DNA of 64,000 nt from Nonlabens xylanidelens. Lineage in GTDB: Bacteria > Bacteroidota > Bacteroidia > Flavobacteriales > Flavobacteriaceae. The stretch spans positions 682,001 through 746,000 of the forward strand of contig NZ_PTJE01000001.1 of the NCBI RefSeq assembly GCF_002934445.1, in the 5' to 3' direction. Both the position numbers and the translations under genes were made by a program. Shown one piece after another: positions 1 through 7,945 of this stretch (its first letter is position 1; each line of letters opens with the position of its first letter). The notes below the pieces were generated by a model. The model worked only from the letters and a program-made list of their open reading frames with translations. It ran no database searches and was not told the DNA's origin.

Positions 1-351
1 AGGTGCTGCAGCTTTCTTAGATTCAGACTTCTTTCCACCAGATGCAGAAATACTTGAAATTTGAATTTGAGTTAGGTACTGACGGTGTCCGTTTTTCTTA
101 CGGTATCCTTTTCTACGTTTTTTCTTAAAAACGATTACTTTGTCACCTTTAAGGTGTCCCAGAACTTTTGCTTCTGCAAATGCTCCTTCTACAGCTGGGG
201 CGCCGAGTGTGATGTTGTCACCATTACCTAAAAGAAGAACTTTGTCAATGTTAATTGACGCACCTTCATCTTCTTGTAAACGATGTACAAACAACTTTTG
301 ATCTTTCTCGATCTTGAATTGCTGCCCTGCTATCTCTACGATTGCGTACAT
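1..351 (-). CDS. rplU: 50S ribosomal protein L21, C-terminus beyond window
   Basis: This gene encodes ribosomal protein L21, a 23S rRNA-binding protein of the large subunit. Translation of the minus strand from the ATG at 351-349 begins MYAIVEIAGQQFKIEKDQ, the typical L21 start. It continues through the basic KKKRRKGYRKKNGHRQ stretch that forms the conserved C-terminal part of the family. The reading frame stays open for 117 codons to the window edge. The tail after the core is rich in Ser, Lys and Ala, so this L21 has a C-terminal extension, as often in Bacteroidetes. A textbook promoter lies just upstream (384-414). The missing 3' end is cut by the window and is not a truncation of the gene. 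Confidence 0.95.
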   Translation of the reverse strand, partial: MYAIVEIAGQQFKIEKDQKLFVHRLQEDEGASINIDKVLLLGNGDNITLGAPAVEGAFAEAKVLGHLKGDKVIVFKKKRRKGYRKKNGHRQYLTQIQISSISASGGKKSESKKAAAP

Positions 352-383
352 AATTGTTGCTTATTATTATTAATTTCGGGCTG

Positions 384-414
384 CAAATATAGTTCTATTA
401 GCTTAGATACCAAA
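384..414 (-). promoter_or_regulatory. Bacteroidetes-type promoter of rplU
   Basis: Read on the minus strand, TTTG (414-411), exactly 19 bases, then TATATTTG (391-384). This is a perfect match to the Bacteroidetes -33/-7 form TTTG-N19-TAnnTTTG. Transcription would begin near 378-380, giving a leader of about 28 nt before the rplU ATG. Confidence 0.85.
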
Positions 415-446
415 GTTATCAACAGATTATACAATTTTTTTCTATC

Positions 447-917
447 CTATTGATTTAACGGCTTTTGCTTTTCTCTAATATCCCTCGTATTCCATGATTT
501 TTTATATAATGGTAAAATAACTAAAGGCAGTACTATTGAGGTGGCTAGACCAGATAAGAAGATAAATAATAATAAGGCAGCTTCTATACCTTCTCCTGCT
601 ATCGCAACTTGTTCTTTTAATTCTAAGCATAGCTCTGGATGTATTTCAAATAAATATATCGCCATAAAAATGGTATATAATATGGTAGCAATAAAACCTG
701 CTTTGATACCAGCTACAAAACCATCCATATACTTAAACTTATTTGCATTCTTGTAAACATCTTTAAGTACAAAGTAAATACCAGCACCTACTATTATAGC
801 ATTGAAAAAACTAAGATAGCTTTGTCCTGCATATCCTATAATGTCGATCAGTATAAAATAAATGATTAAAGCCGAAGCCATGAAGAGTGCGTACTTTATA
901 GTATGTGTTGTTTTCAT
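447..917 (-). CDS. DUF4199-like integral membrane protein
   Basis: This is a 156-residue protein with four hydrophobic segments (about residues 8-25, 30-48, 68-90 and 110-135) and a basic C-terminus. Size, topology and the KYGxxxG-like N-terminus with a DxxGY segment fit the DUF4199 family of Bacteroidetes inner-membrane proteins, whose function is unknown. The open frame extends 10 codons further upstream, but the MKTTHTIKY start at 917 places the first membrane segment as expected and is preferred. It is transcribed alone, between rplU and a divergently transcribed peptidase operon. The family call is from memory of the pattern, not from a search. Confidence 0.65.
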   Translation of the reverse strand: MKTTHTIKYALFMASALIIYFILIDIIGYAGQSYLSFFNAIIVGAGIYFVLKDVYKNANKFKYMDGFVAGIKAGFIATILYTIFMAIYLFEIHPELCLELKEQVAIAGEGIEAALLLFIFLSGLATSIVLPLVILPLYKKSWNTRDIREKQKPLNQ

Positions 918-1089
918 AATAATTGGTTTACTTCTAAGTTCGTACATAGCTGTCTATTTATCAGGTATTTTGATTTTACTTTAACTCAATTATTGTAAAA
1001 AGCTTTTATTTTTGGGAAGTCTTTAATTTTTATGTAACATTTCATATAGATAAGACACTAACCACAATAAGAAACATAAAAACTATCAA

Positions 1090-2811
1090 ATGAAAAAAAT
1101 TGTTTTAAGTCTTGCGGTTGCTTTTGCAACAGCTACTGGTTTTGCTCAAGAGGTACAGTATACCGAGTATGACCTTGATAATGGACTTCACGTTATTTTA
1201 CATCAAGAAAACGGCGCGCCAGTTGTAACTACAGGTGTTATGTATCAAGTAGGTGCAAAAGATGAAGAGCCTGGAAGAACTGGATTTGCTCACTTTTTTG
1301 AACACTTGCTTTTTGAAGGTACAGAAAATATAGAGAGAGGTAAATGGTTTGATATTGTTTCTGCAAACGGTGGTAGCAATAATGCAAACACTACCCAAGA
1401 CCGTACTTATTATTATGAAACCTTTCCTTCTAATAATCTAGAAATGGGTTTATGGATGGAAAGTGAGCGTATGCTACATCCTAAAATCGAACAAATAGGA
1501 GTGGATACTCAAAACGAAGTTGTAAAAGAAGAAAAGCGTCAGCGTATCGATAATGCACCTTATGGAGCTATTATCTATAGAACTGGTATTGATAAACATT
1601 TGTTTAAATCTCACCCATATGGCCAGAGTGTTATTGGATCTATGGAAGATTTAAATGCTGCAAAGCTTTCTGAATTCCAAGATTTTAATGACAAATATTA
1701 TAATCCTAATAATGCAGTGCTTGTTGTAGCTGGAGATATCGATATCAATGCTACTAAGAAGATGATCAAAGATTATTTTGGTCCTATCGAGAACAAGGCA
1801 CCTAGAAATGTACGTAAGTCTATTGTTGAACAGCCTATTACTTCAACACGTTTTGCTACAGAGTATGATGCTAATATCCAGATTCCAGTTAAGATATTTT
1901 CTTACATCACTCCTAAATCTACAGATCGTGATGCTTATGTAATCGACTACATCTCTGCAGTACTTACAGGTGGTGCTAGTTCTAGAATGCAAAAAAGAAT
2001 GGTAGATGAAGAACAAATAGCTCTTCAGGTACTAGCTTTCGGACAGTCTAATCAAGATTATGGAACTTATACAATGGGTGCTCTTGCAAAAGGGGATATT
2101 GAGTTAAGTAAGTTAGCTGAGGTTATGGATGAAGAAATTGTAAAACTTCAAACAGAATTAATCTCAGAAAGAGAGTATCAAAAACTACAAAATCAATTTG
2201 AAGCTCAATATGTAAGCTCAAATTCTCGTGTAGAAGGTATTGCAGCGTCATTAGCTCGTTATAATATGTTAATGGGTGATACAAGTTTAATTAATCAAGA
2301 GTTAGACGTTTATAGAGGTATCACTCGTGAAGATATTAAGCGTGTTGCAAATCAATACTTAATGCCTAATCAAAGATTAGAATTAGATTACCTAGCAGGA
2401 ACTGCTCCTACAGAAGAGGAGATGAAAGATGCCATGGACGATGTTAAAGTGGTAGATAATAAATTACAAATCAATAAGATTTACTTTGATAACGATAAGG
2501 CAGTAATTACAGCTAGTGCTAGTAAAGAATTAGATCGCATTGTTAACATGATGAATAAGAATGCATCAATGGAGATTCTTGCAGAAACGTACACAGATAC
2601 CAAAGGAAGTGATGCTTACAATAAAACTCTTTCTCAAAAACGTGCAGATGCTGTAAGAAGTTATATGCTTGCAAAAGGTATTGCTGCTAACAGAATTAAA
2701 GCTGTAGGTCGTGGAGAAGAGAATCCTATTGTAGATTGTGAAAGCAAAAACTGTTCTGATGAAGAGTTAGAACAATCTAGAAGAACTGAATTTACCATTA
2801 CAAAAAAATAA
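1090..2811 (+). CDS. M16 zinc peptidase fused to a C-terminal OmpA-like domain
   Basis: This is a 573-residue exported protein. Residues 1-19 are a signal peptide (cleavage GFA|Q). The M16 core follows, with the inverted zinc motif HFFEH at 68-72 and the third ligand glutamate probably E148 in VVKEEKRQ. Residues about 25-430 cover the two lobes of an M16B half-molecule. The last ~115 residues are an OmpA/MotB-type peptidoglycan-binding domain: they begin near INKIYFDNDKAVIT and end with the hallmark SRRTEF. A periplasmic peptidase tethered to the cell wall is inferred. The next gene, 8 bp downstream, encodes the partner lacking the zinc motif, so the pair probably forms a heterodimer as known for other M16B two-gene systems. 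The M16 plus OmpA fusion is unusual. Confidence 0.9.
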   Translation: MKKIVLSLAVAFATATGFAQEVQYTEYDLDNGLHVILHQENGAPVVTTGVMYQVGAKDEEPGRTGFAHFFEHLLFEGTENIERGKWFDIVSANGGSNNANTTQDRTYYYETFPSNNLEMGLWMESERMLHPKIEQIGVDTQNEVVKEEKRQRIDNAPYGAIIYRTGIDKHLFKSHPYGQSVIGSMEDLNAAKLSEFQDFNDKYYNPNNAVLVVAGDIDINATKKMIKDYFGPIENKAPRNVRKSIVEQPITSTRFATEYDANIQIPVKIFSYITPKSTDRDAYVIDYISAVLTGGASSRMQKRMVDEEQIALQVLAFGQSNQDYGTYTMGALAKGDIELSKLAEVMDEEIVKLQTELISEREYQKLQNQFEAQYVSSNSRVEGIAASLARYNMLMGDTSLINQELDVYRGITREDIKRVANQYLMPNQRLELDYLAGTAPTEEEMKDAMDDVKVVDNKLQINKIYFDNDKAVITASASKELDRIVNMMNKNASMEILAETYTDTKGSDAYNKTLSQKRADAVRSYMLAKGIAANRIKAVGRGEENPIVDCESKNCSDEELEQSRRTEFTITKK

Positions 2812-2819
2812 TTACCACA

Positions 2820-4883
2820 ATGAAAAAGCAACTTATATTTTTAATGGTACTATTCCTTACAGGAGCTACTGCCATTGCACAAATAGATAGATCACAAATG
2901 CCTACTTCTGGACCTACTCCAGAAATTAACTTAGGTAAACCTTACACATTTGAATTAAAGAACGGACTTCAAGTTCTTGTGGTGTCAGATAAAAAACTGC
3001 CTACTCTTAACATGAGTCTTGACCTTAATAACCCACCTGTTTTTGAAGGTGATAAAGCTGGAGTACAGTCTTTAACTGGTGCTTTAATAGGTAAAGGTTC
3101 TACAGAGACTTCTAAGGAAGAGTTTAATGAAAAGGTAGATTATCTAGGAGCAAATATCTTTGTAGGAGTTAACGGTGGTTTTGCTGGTGGTCTTTCTAAG
3201 TACAAAGAAGAAATTTTTCAACTTTTTACTGAAGCAGCTTTTAAGCCTAACTTCACTCAAAAAGAATTAGACTTTGAAAAGTCTCAAGCTATTGAAGGAT
3301 TAAAATCTGGAGAGAACAGTGCTGCTGCTATTGCTGGTAAAGTACGTAGTGCTTTAGTTTATGGTAAAAATCACCCAGCTGGTGAGTTTTCTACAGAGGA
3401 GACTATCAACTCTGTAACTCTAGAAGACGTTAACGCGTTTTATACAAATTACTTTAAGCCGTCAAATGGGTATTTAATCATCACTGGTGATATCGAGAAA
3501 AAAGAAGCTAAGAAGTTAGTAAAGAAATACTTTGGTAAATGGGATAAGGGAATGGCACCTAAACCAGTTCTTCCAGAGCTAGCTGATGTTGAGGAAACTC
3601 AAATCAACTTAATTGATGTGCCTAACGCAGTTCAAACAGAACTTGCTGTTATGAGTCTTTCTGAATTAAAAATGAGCGATCCAGATTATTATGCTGTTCT
3701 TGTAGCAAACTATGTATTTGGTGGTTCTTTCGGTTCTTACCTTAATATGAACTTGCGTGAGGCAAATGGTTACACATACGGTGCACGTTCTAATATAGGT
3801 ACAGGTAGAAACTATAAAGGAACTTTTAGTGCAACTGCAAAGGTGCGTAATGAAGTTACTGATAGCGCTCTAGTAGAGACTTTTAAAGAATTGAATAGAA
3901 TTAGAGATGAGTATGTAGAAGATGAAATGCTTTCTACTGCAAAGGCAAAGTTCTTAGGTAGCTTTATCATGCAGTCAGAAGATAAGTCGGTAGTAGCGAG
4001 TCGTTCTATTAATATCGAGAAGAATGATCTTGATAAAGATTTTTACAAAAACTTTATTTCTAACATAGATAAAGTGACTAAAGAAGATGTGAAACGTGTT
4101 GCAAACAAGTACCTGAGCCCAGATAACTTACGTATCGTATTAGTAGGTAAGGCTGCAGATATTCTTGAGCCTCTTGAAAAAATGAAATTAAATGGTAAAA
4201 CAGTACCGGTTAAATTTTATGACAAAGATGCAAACGAGACAGAGCGTCCTTCTACTATAGAGATTCCTGCAGGTTTAACAGCTCAGACGGTAGTAGATAG
4301 CTATGTAAAAGCTATAGGTGGAAAAGATGCTGTTGCTGCGGTAAATTCTACTTCTTACTTTGCTATTTATACGACACCTCAAGGTGATCTTATATTAGAC
4401 ATGAAAGCTGCCAAAAATGATAAACTAGTAAAAACGATTAAAATGGCTGGTAATACTATGATGCGTCAGGTTGTTGCAAACAACAAGGCAAGTGTTAGCG
4501 GTATGGGCGGTAGTCAGGAATTATCTGGTGCAGACTTAGAACTTGCACAAGTAGAGGCTATGTTTATTCCAGAATTTTATTCTGCAGATAAAGCAACTCT
4601 TGCAGGTGCTGAAATGATGGGTGATAACCAGGTTTATGTAATTAAATGGTCTGATAATAAGAAGGCTTTTTATGATGTGAATACAGGTTTAAAAGTAGCT
4701 GAAGAAACTACTCAAGAAGCACAAGGTCAGAAAGTAGCTGTTATGATTAAATATTCAGACTATAAAGAGACTAGCGGTGTTAAATTTCCAATGACTATTA
4801 CTCAACAAATGATGGGTCAAAATCTTGCCTTTAAAGTAGAAAAGGTATCTGTGAATACAGTTAAGGATGCAGACTTTAAATAA
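2820..4883 (+). CDS. M16 family non-catalytic partner subunit with C-terminal extension
   Basis: This 687-residue protein begins with a signal peptide ending AIA|Q. Residues about 40-455 have the M16 fold, with the typical FELKNGLQVLVV opening and the NLREANGYTYGARS segment that contributes the substrate-binding Arg/Tyr pair. The HxxEH motif is absent: the equivalent stretch reads AGVQSLTGALIGKGS. It should therefore be the inactive half of a heterodimer with the product of the gene 8 bp upstream. The final ~190 residues (from about IPAGLTAQTVVDSYVKAIGG) form a separate beta-rich domain resembling periplasmic LolA/lipoprotein-sorting-like folds. Together the two subunits probably degrade peptides in the periplasm. 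The activity is inferred from family knowledge. Confidence 0.88.
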   Translation: MKKQLIFLMVLFLTGATAIAQIDRSQMPTSGPTPEINLGKPYTFELKNGLQVLVVSDKKLPTLNMSLDLNNPPVFEGDKAGVQSLTGALIGKGSTETSKEEFNEKVDYLGANIFVGVNGGFAGGLSKYKEEIFQLFTEAAFKPNFTQKELDFEKSQAIEGLKSGENSAAAIAGKVRSALVYGKNHPAGEFSTEETINSVTLEDVNAFYTNYFKPSNGYLIITGDIEKKEAKKLVKKYFGKWDKGMAPKPVLPELADVEETQINLIDVPNAVQTELAVMSLSELKMSDPDYYAVLVANYVFGGSFGSYLNMNLREANGYTYGARSNIGTGRNYKGTFSATAKVRNEVTDSALVETFKELNRIRDEYVEDEMLSTAKAKFLGSFIMQSEDKSVVASRSINIEKNDLDKDFYKNFISNIDKVTKEDVKRVANKYLSPDNLRIVLVGKAADILEPLEKMKLNGKTVPVKFYDKDANETERPSTIEIPAGLTAQTVVDSYVKAIGGKDAVAAVNSTSYFAIYTTPQGDLILDMKAAKNDKLVKTIKMAGNTMMRQVVANNKASVSGMGGSQELSGADLELAQVEAMFIPEFYSADKATLAGAEMMGDNQVYVIKWSDNKKAFYDVNTGLKVAEETTQEAQGQKVAVMIKYSDYKETSGVKFPMTITQQMMGQNLAFKVEKVSVNTVKDADFK

Positions 4884-4906
4884 AAGGGTATAATGGATAG
4901 GTTTTC

Positions 4907-4922
4907 CGCTTTCGCGAAAGCG
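4907..4922. repeat. Iterated palindrome copy 1 (intergenic)
   Basis: Perfect copy of CGCTTTCGCGAAAGCG, 23 bp after the M16 operon stop and 25 bp before the terminator hairpin. The left flank is TTTTC and the right flank is AAATAA. Confidence 0.95.
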
Positions 4923-4947
4923 AAATAAATCTATTTAATAATAACTG

Positions 4948-4980
4948 AAAATGGCTTCTAGAGATAGAAGCCATTTTTTT
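4948..4980. terminator. Bidirectional rho-independent terminator
   Basis: A 13-bp perfect stem, AAAATGGCTTCTA / TAGAAGCCATTTT (4948-4960 / 4965-4977), with a GAGA loop, is followed by a T run and preceded by A's. It separates the M16 operon (plus) from the convergent DinB gene (minus) and should serve both. Confidence 0.9.
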
Positions 4981-4998
4981 ATGCAATTAATTAAGAAT

Positions 4999-5514
4999 CT
5001 ACCAACCACTAAAATTAGGTGGTGTGATGTCTTTAAGATTAAGATAAACCAGTAACTGACCACGGTGGTGTGTTACATGATCCTGGAGTAAATTCATGAG
5101 CTGCAATTTTGATTTAGGTCCAGCAAAGAATTTTACAATCTCTTTTAATTCCTCATCTGTCGTGGTACTTATGCTGTTGTGTGCGTCATTAAAAGTACGC
5201 TGTAGTAAATCAATGATTTGCTTTTTATTAAAGCTGTAATAATCTTGTGACGCTGTTTCTGTCTCGCGTCTTGAGAAATGAGAGCTATCTATCCAATTGA
5301 TATTACCTTGAATATGTAAGAGTTGTTCTTTAAAAGACTTTTGGCGTGCAGTAGGTTTATAATCATAAAACTCTTCTGGCATCGCCTCAGCAACAGCGAT
5401 AAGGTAATCGCGTGAGTTATTCCATTTTTCTAAAAAAGCGCCTTTAACGGTTGTTTGTTGTGCCATGCTAGCAGTACTTGTAAATAATATGAGAGCTATA
5501 ATTAATTTTTGCAT
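4999..5514 (-). CDS. Exported DinB-fold protein
   Basis: This 171-residue protein has a signal peptide (MQKLIIALILFTSTASMA|Q). The mature part fits the DinB/YfiT four-helix bundle family, with its metal-binding histidines at H67 (LLHIQGN) and H146/H150 in the DHVTHHRGQ segment of the last helix. DinB proteins are metal-dependent, often thiol-linked hydrolases or transferases; the substrate here is unknown. Export to the periplasm is inferred from the signal peptide. The gene is single, convergent with the M16 operon across a shared terminator. Confidence 0.8.
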   Translation of the reverse strand: MQKLIIALILFTSTASMAQQTTVKGAFLEKWNNSRDYLIAVAEAMPEEFYDYKPTARQKSFKEQLLHIQGNINWIDSSHFSRRETETASQDYYSFNKKQIIDLLQRTFNDAHNSISTTTDEELKEIVKFFAGPKSKLQLMNLLQDHVTHHRGQLLVYLNLKDITPPNFSGW

Positions 5515-5564
5515 TTCTAATTTTTAGTATGCTAAAAGTAATTATTTATTCTGAGCTAGATTAT

Positions 5565-6374
5565 TTAGGAATTAACTACACCAGCGATAATAGCTATTAT
5601 ACCTACCGCAAAGCAGTAGTAAGAGAAGTAATGAAGTTTTGCTTTACGTACTAAGGATATCATCCAGGTACAAGCTAGTAACCCTACTATAAACGCTGCA
5701 AAAAAGCCAACAATTAAAGGAGTTGTAGATACATTTTCTATAATAGTGTCACCTTTTACTACATCTAATAAATCCTTTGCGATTTTTCCAAAAATTAATG
5801 GAACAACCATTAAGAATGAAAATCGAGCGGCTTTTGCTCTATCATTACCTAGTAATACTGATGTAGAAATGGTTGCTCCACTTCTAGAGATACCTGGCAA
5901 CATAGCTATGGCTTGTGATGCTCCTATAATTAAGGCATCTTTCCAGCTGACACCTTTCTCTGTTTTTTTTGCGCGACCTGCTAGAAATAATAGTAAACCA
6001 GTTATAATTAACATGAAGCCTACAAGTATAATTCTACCTTCAAAGAGTTCTTCTAGTTGTTTCTCAAATGATAAACCTACTATAACGGCAGGTATCATAG
6101 AAAGAACAATTTTAGAAGCAAATTGAGTCTCTTCATTCCACTTAAAAGCAAAAATACCTTTAAGTAATTCTATAATATCTTTTCTGAAAACGATAATGGT
6201 ACTTAGCGCTGTGGCAAAATGTACTACCACTGTAAAGAGTAAATTCTCCTCTTTGTTTGCTATATCGGTTCCTAAAACGGCTTTCCCTAATTCTATGTGT
6301 CCACTAGAAGAAACAGGTAAAAACTCGGTAAGCCCTTGAATAACTCCTAAAACAAATGCGTCTATAGTCTCCAT
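5565..6374 (-). CDS. uppP: Undecaprenyl-diphosphatase UppP/BacA
   Basis: This enzyme dephosphorylates undecaprenyl diphosphate to regenerate the lipid carrier for peptidoglycan and other cell-wall polymers, and confers basal bacitracin tolerance. The protein is 269 residues, the usual length. It shows both family signatures: QGLTEFLPVSSSGH at residues 13-26 (catalytic Glu/His region) and PGISRSGATIS near residue 160. About eight membrane segments are visible. Its ATG follows directly on the stop codon of the DUF3098 gene, so the two are co-transcribed, with ftsX further upstream; this is a cell-envelope cluster familiar in Bacteroidetes. Confidence 0.95.
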   Translation of the reverse strand: METIDAFVLGVIQGLTEFLPVSSSGHIELGKAVLGTDIANKEENLLFTVVVHFATALSTIIVFRKDIIELLKGIFAFKWNEETQFASKIVLSMIPAVIVGLSFEKQLEELFEGRIILVGFMLIITGLLLFLAGRAKKTEKGVSWKDALIIGASQAIAMLPGISRSGATISTSVLLGNDRAKAARFSFLMVVPLIFGKIAKDLLDVVKGDTIIENVSTTPLIVGFFAAFIVGLLACTWMISLVRKAKLHYFSYYCFAVGIIAIIAGVVNS

Positions 6375-6692
6375 TTACTTTTTATCTGGATTTAAAAGAA
6401 TAGCATACATCTCGATCCCAAAACCTGCAAGAACCATCATAGGTGCAAGTCTAATGCGTCTCCATGAGAAAATATCTTCATTAAAAACAGCAGGGTCTTC
6501 ACTACCACCACCGGCCATAAGAGCAAATCCAGCAGCAATAACTACGAGTCCTATAACCATCCACAGATAGTTTTTCTTTTTGAAAACAAATTCAAAATTA
6601 GGCTTGATATTCTCTTCTACTTCGACAGCCTCTTGTCTATCAAGAGGTTTAGAAGCTTTATGGTAAGATTCTTTAATGATTCCTTTTTTCAT
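6375..6692 (-). CDS. DUF3098 family membrane protein
   Basis: This is a small 105-residue protein. A charged N-terminal half (about 1-38) is followed by two membrane helices (about 40-60 and 78-98) separated by a Gly/Ser-rich loop. This fits the Bacteroidetes DUF3098 family, commonly encoded between ftsX and uppP exactly as here. The frame is open nine codons further upstream (to 6719), but the MKKGIIKESY start is preferred. The function is unknown; its constant company suggests a role in envelope or division processes (inference). Confidence 0.75.
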   Translation of the reverse strand: MKKGIIKESYHKASKPLDRQEAVEVEENIKPNFEFVFKKKNYLWMVIGLVVIAAGFALMAGGGSEDPAVFNEDIFSWRRIRLAPMMVLAGFGIEMYAILLNPDKK

Positions 6693-6838
6693 TTTTATAA
6701 TATTGCCATTCCGCATCAATCGCAGAATCTGTTTATATTTTCTCAGTTTTCATTCCTCAATCCTAAAGGTTGAGAAGACTTTACTTTAATCTCTCCTTAT
6801 AGAAACCTGCCCTTTAATGCTAGGGAAAGGTTTCTTAC

Positions 6839-7717
6839 CTAGTAATACAACTGATCTGTTTTTAAATTCAAATAACGAGTTGTTGCAAAAAATGTACTGA
6901 TCAAACTTATTAATATTCCGAAAACTAAGACACCAACAAATAGAATAGTCAGCATTTCATAATTTTCAAGTATTTCTAATTCTGGCACAAAACCGTCTGC
7001 ATAATAAACTACTACGGCTAGTAATCCTAGAGCTAGTATGGCAGCGATTAATCCTAATTTTATGCTAGTCATGATAAATGGTCTGCGTATAAAACCTTTA
7101 GTAGCGCCTACCATTTGCATAGTTTTTATCGTAAAACGTTTGGCATAAACGCTTAGTCTTATAGAACTGTTGATTAATAAAAATGCGATTAAAACAAAAA
7201 TTCCAGACACAATAAGCATCCAGAAAGAGATGCGCTTTACATTTTTGTTAAGTAAAGAAACCAGTGGTTTATCATAGCTTACTTCTTGCACGTATTCTTT
7301 TGCAGCAAGATCATCTGCGATTTGTTGTATCTCGGTTGCGGTAACAAAATTTGCATTGAGTCGCACATCTATAGAGTTAGGGATAGGGTTAAATCCATCT
7401 AATTTTGCAATAAAATCTTCTCCTAGATCTTCTTTGGTACGTTGCGCACCTTCTTCACTACTCACAAAAACAGCATTCTTTGTATAGTCTGCCATTTGTA
7501 GTGTTTTTTCTAGTTGTCGCATGTCCACATCCTTTGCGGTGTCCTTAAAATAGATAGACATAGGCACCTGCTCACGGAAATAATCGGCTAGTTTCTGGCT
7601 GTTAAGCAAGAAAAAACCTTGTAAACCTAGCATGAATAAAACCAGAAACAAGCTGATTACCACCCAAAAATAGGAGCTGAATAAACGACGTTTCTGATAA
7701 CTGGACTGTGATGACAT
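6839..7717 (-). CDS. ftsX: Cell division protein FtsX
   Basis: This is the permease-like partner of FtsE, which in other bacteria controls periplasmic peptidoglycan hydrolases at the septum. The protein is 292 residues, with a cytoplasmic N-terminus and one membrane segment at about 20-42. An extracytoplasmic domain (about 43-165) contains the typical IYFKD and VSSEEGAQ segments, followed by three more membrane segments, the FtsX/MacB-like permease arrangement. The MSSQSSYQKRR start is chosen because the 16 codons upstream of it are poorly suited to be coding. No ftsE gene lies nearby, as is usual in Bacteroidetes. It starts 228 bp from the divergent leuS. Confidence 0.9.
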   Translation of the reverse strand: MSSQSSYQKRRLFSSYFWVVISLFLVLFMLGLQGFFLLNSQKLADYFREQVPMSIYFKDTAKDVDMRQLEKTLQMADYTKNAVFVSSEEGAQRTKEDLGEDFIAKLDGFNPIPNSIDVRLNANFVTATEIQQIADDLAAKEYVQEVSYDKPLVSLLNKNVKRISFWMLIVSGIFVLIAFLLINSSIRLSVYAKRFTIKTMQMVGATKGFIRRPFIMTSIKLGLIAAILALGLLAVVVYYADGFVPELEILENYEMLTILFVGVLVFGILISLISTFFATTRYLNLKTDQLYY

Positions 7718-7918
7718 AAATTTTACAACGACTAGAATTGATTTACAAAAATAACAAAGTAACACACCTAGAACGATTTCCAGATAGTTATTTTATCTCA
7801 CAAACGGTATAACTTGTTTTTTAGTCTTTAATTATTGACAAAATGGGGTGGATATGGTACTCAATAACCATTTTCTATCTCAAAACTTATTTAATACCAC
7901 AATTCACAAACGCTTTAG

Positions 7919-7926
7919 TATTTTTG
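7919..7926 (+). promoter_or_regulatory. Putative -7 box of leuS
   Basis: TATTTTTG fits TAnnTTTG and lies 19 bp before the leuS ATG. No good TTTG is found 19 bases upstream, so only the -7 half is supported. Confidence 0.45.
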
Positions 7927-7945
7927 CTACTTACAAGAAGAAACT

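Noticed and set aside
541-756. Open frames opposite known genes (for example 541-756, 5746-6126, 37581-37982)
   Set aside because: They lie antisense to well-supported genes, have no family resemblance and no start signals.
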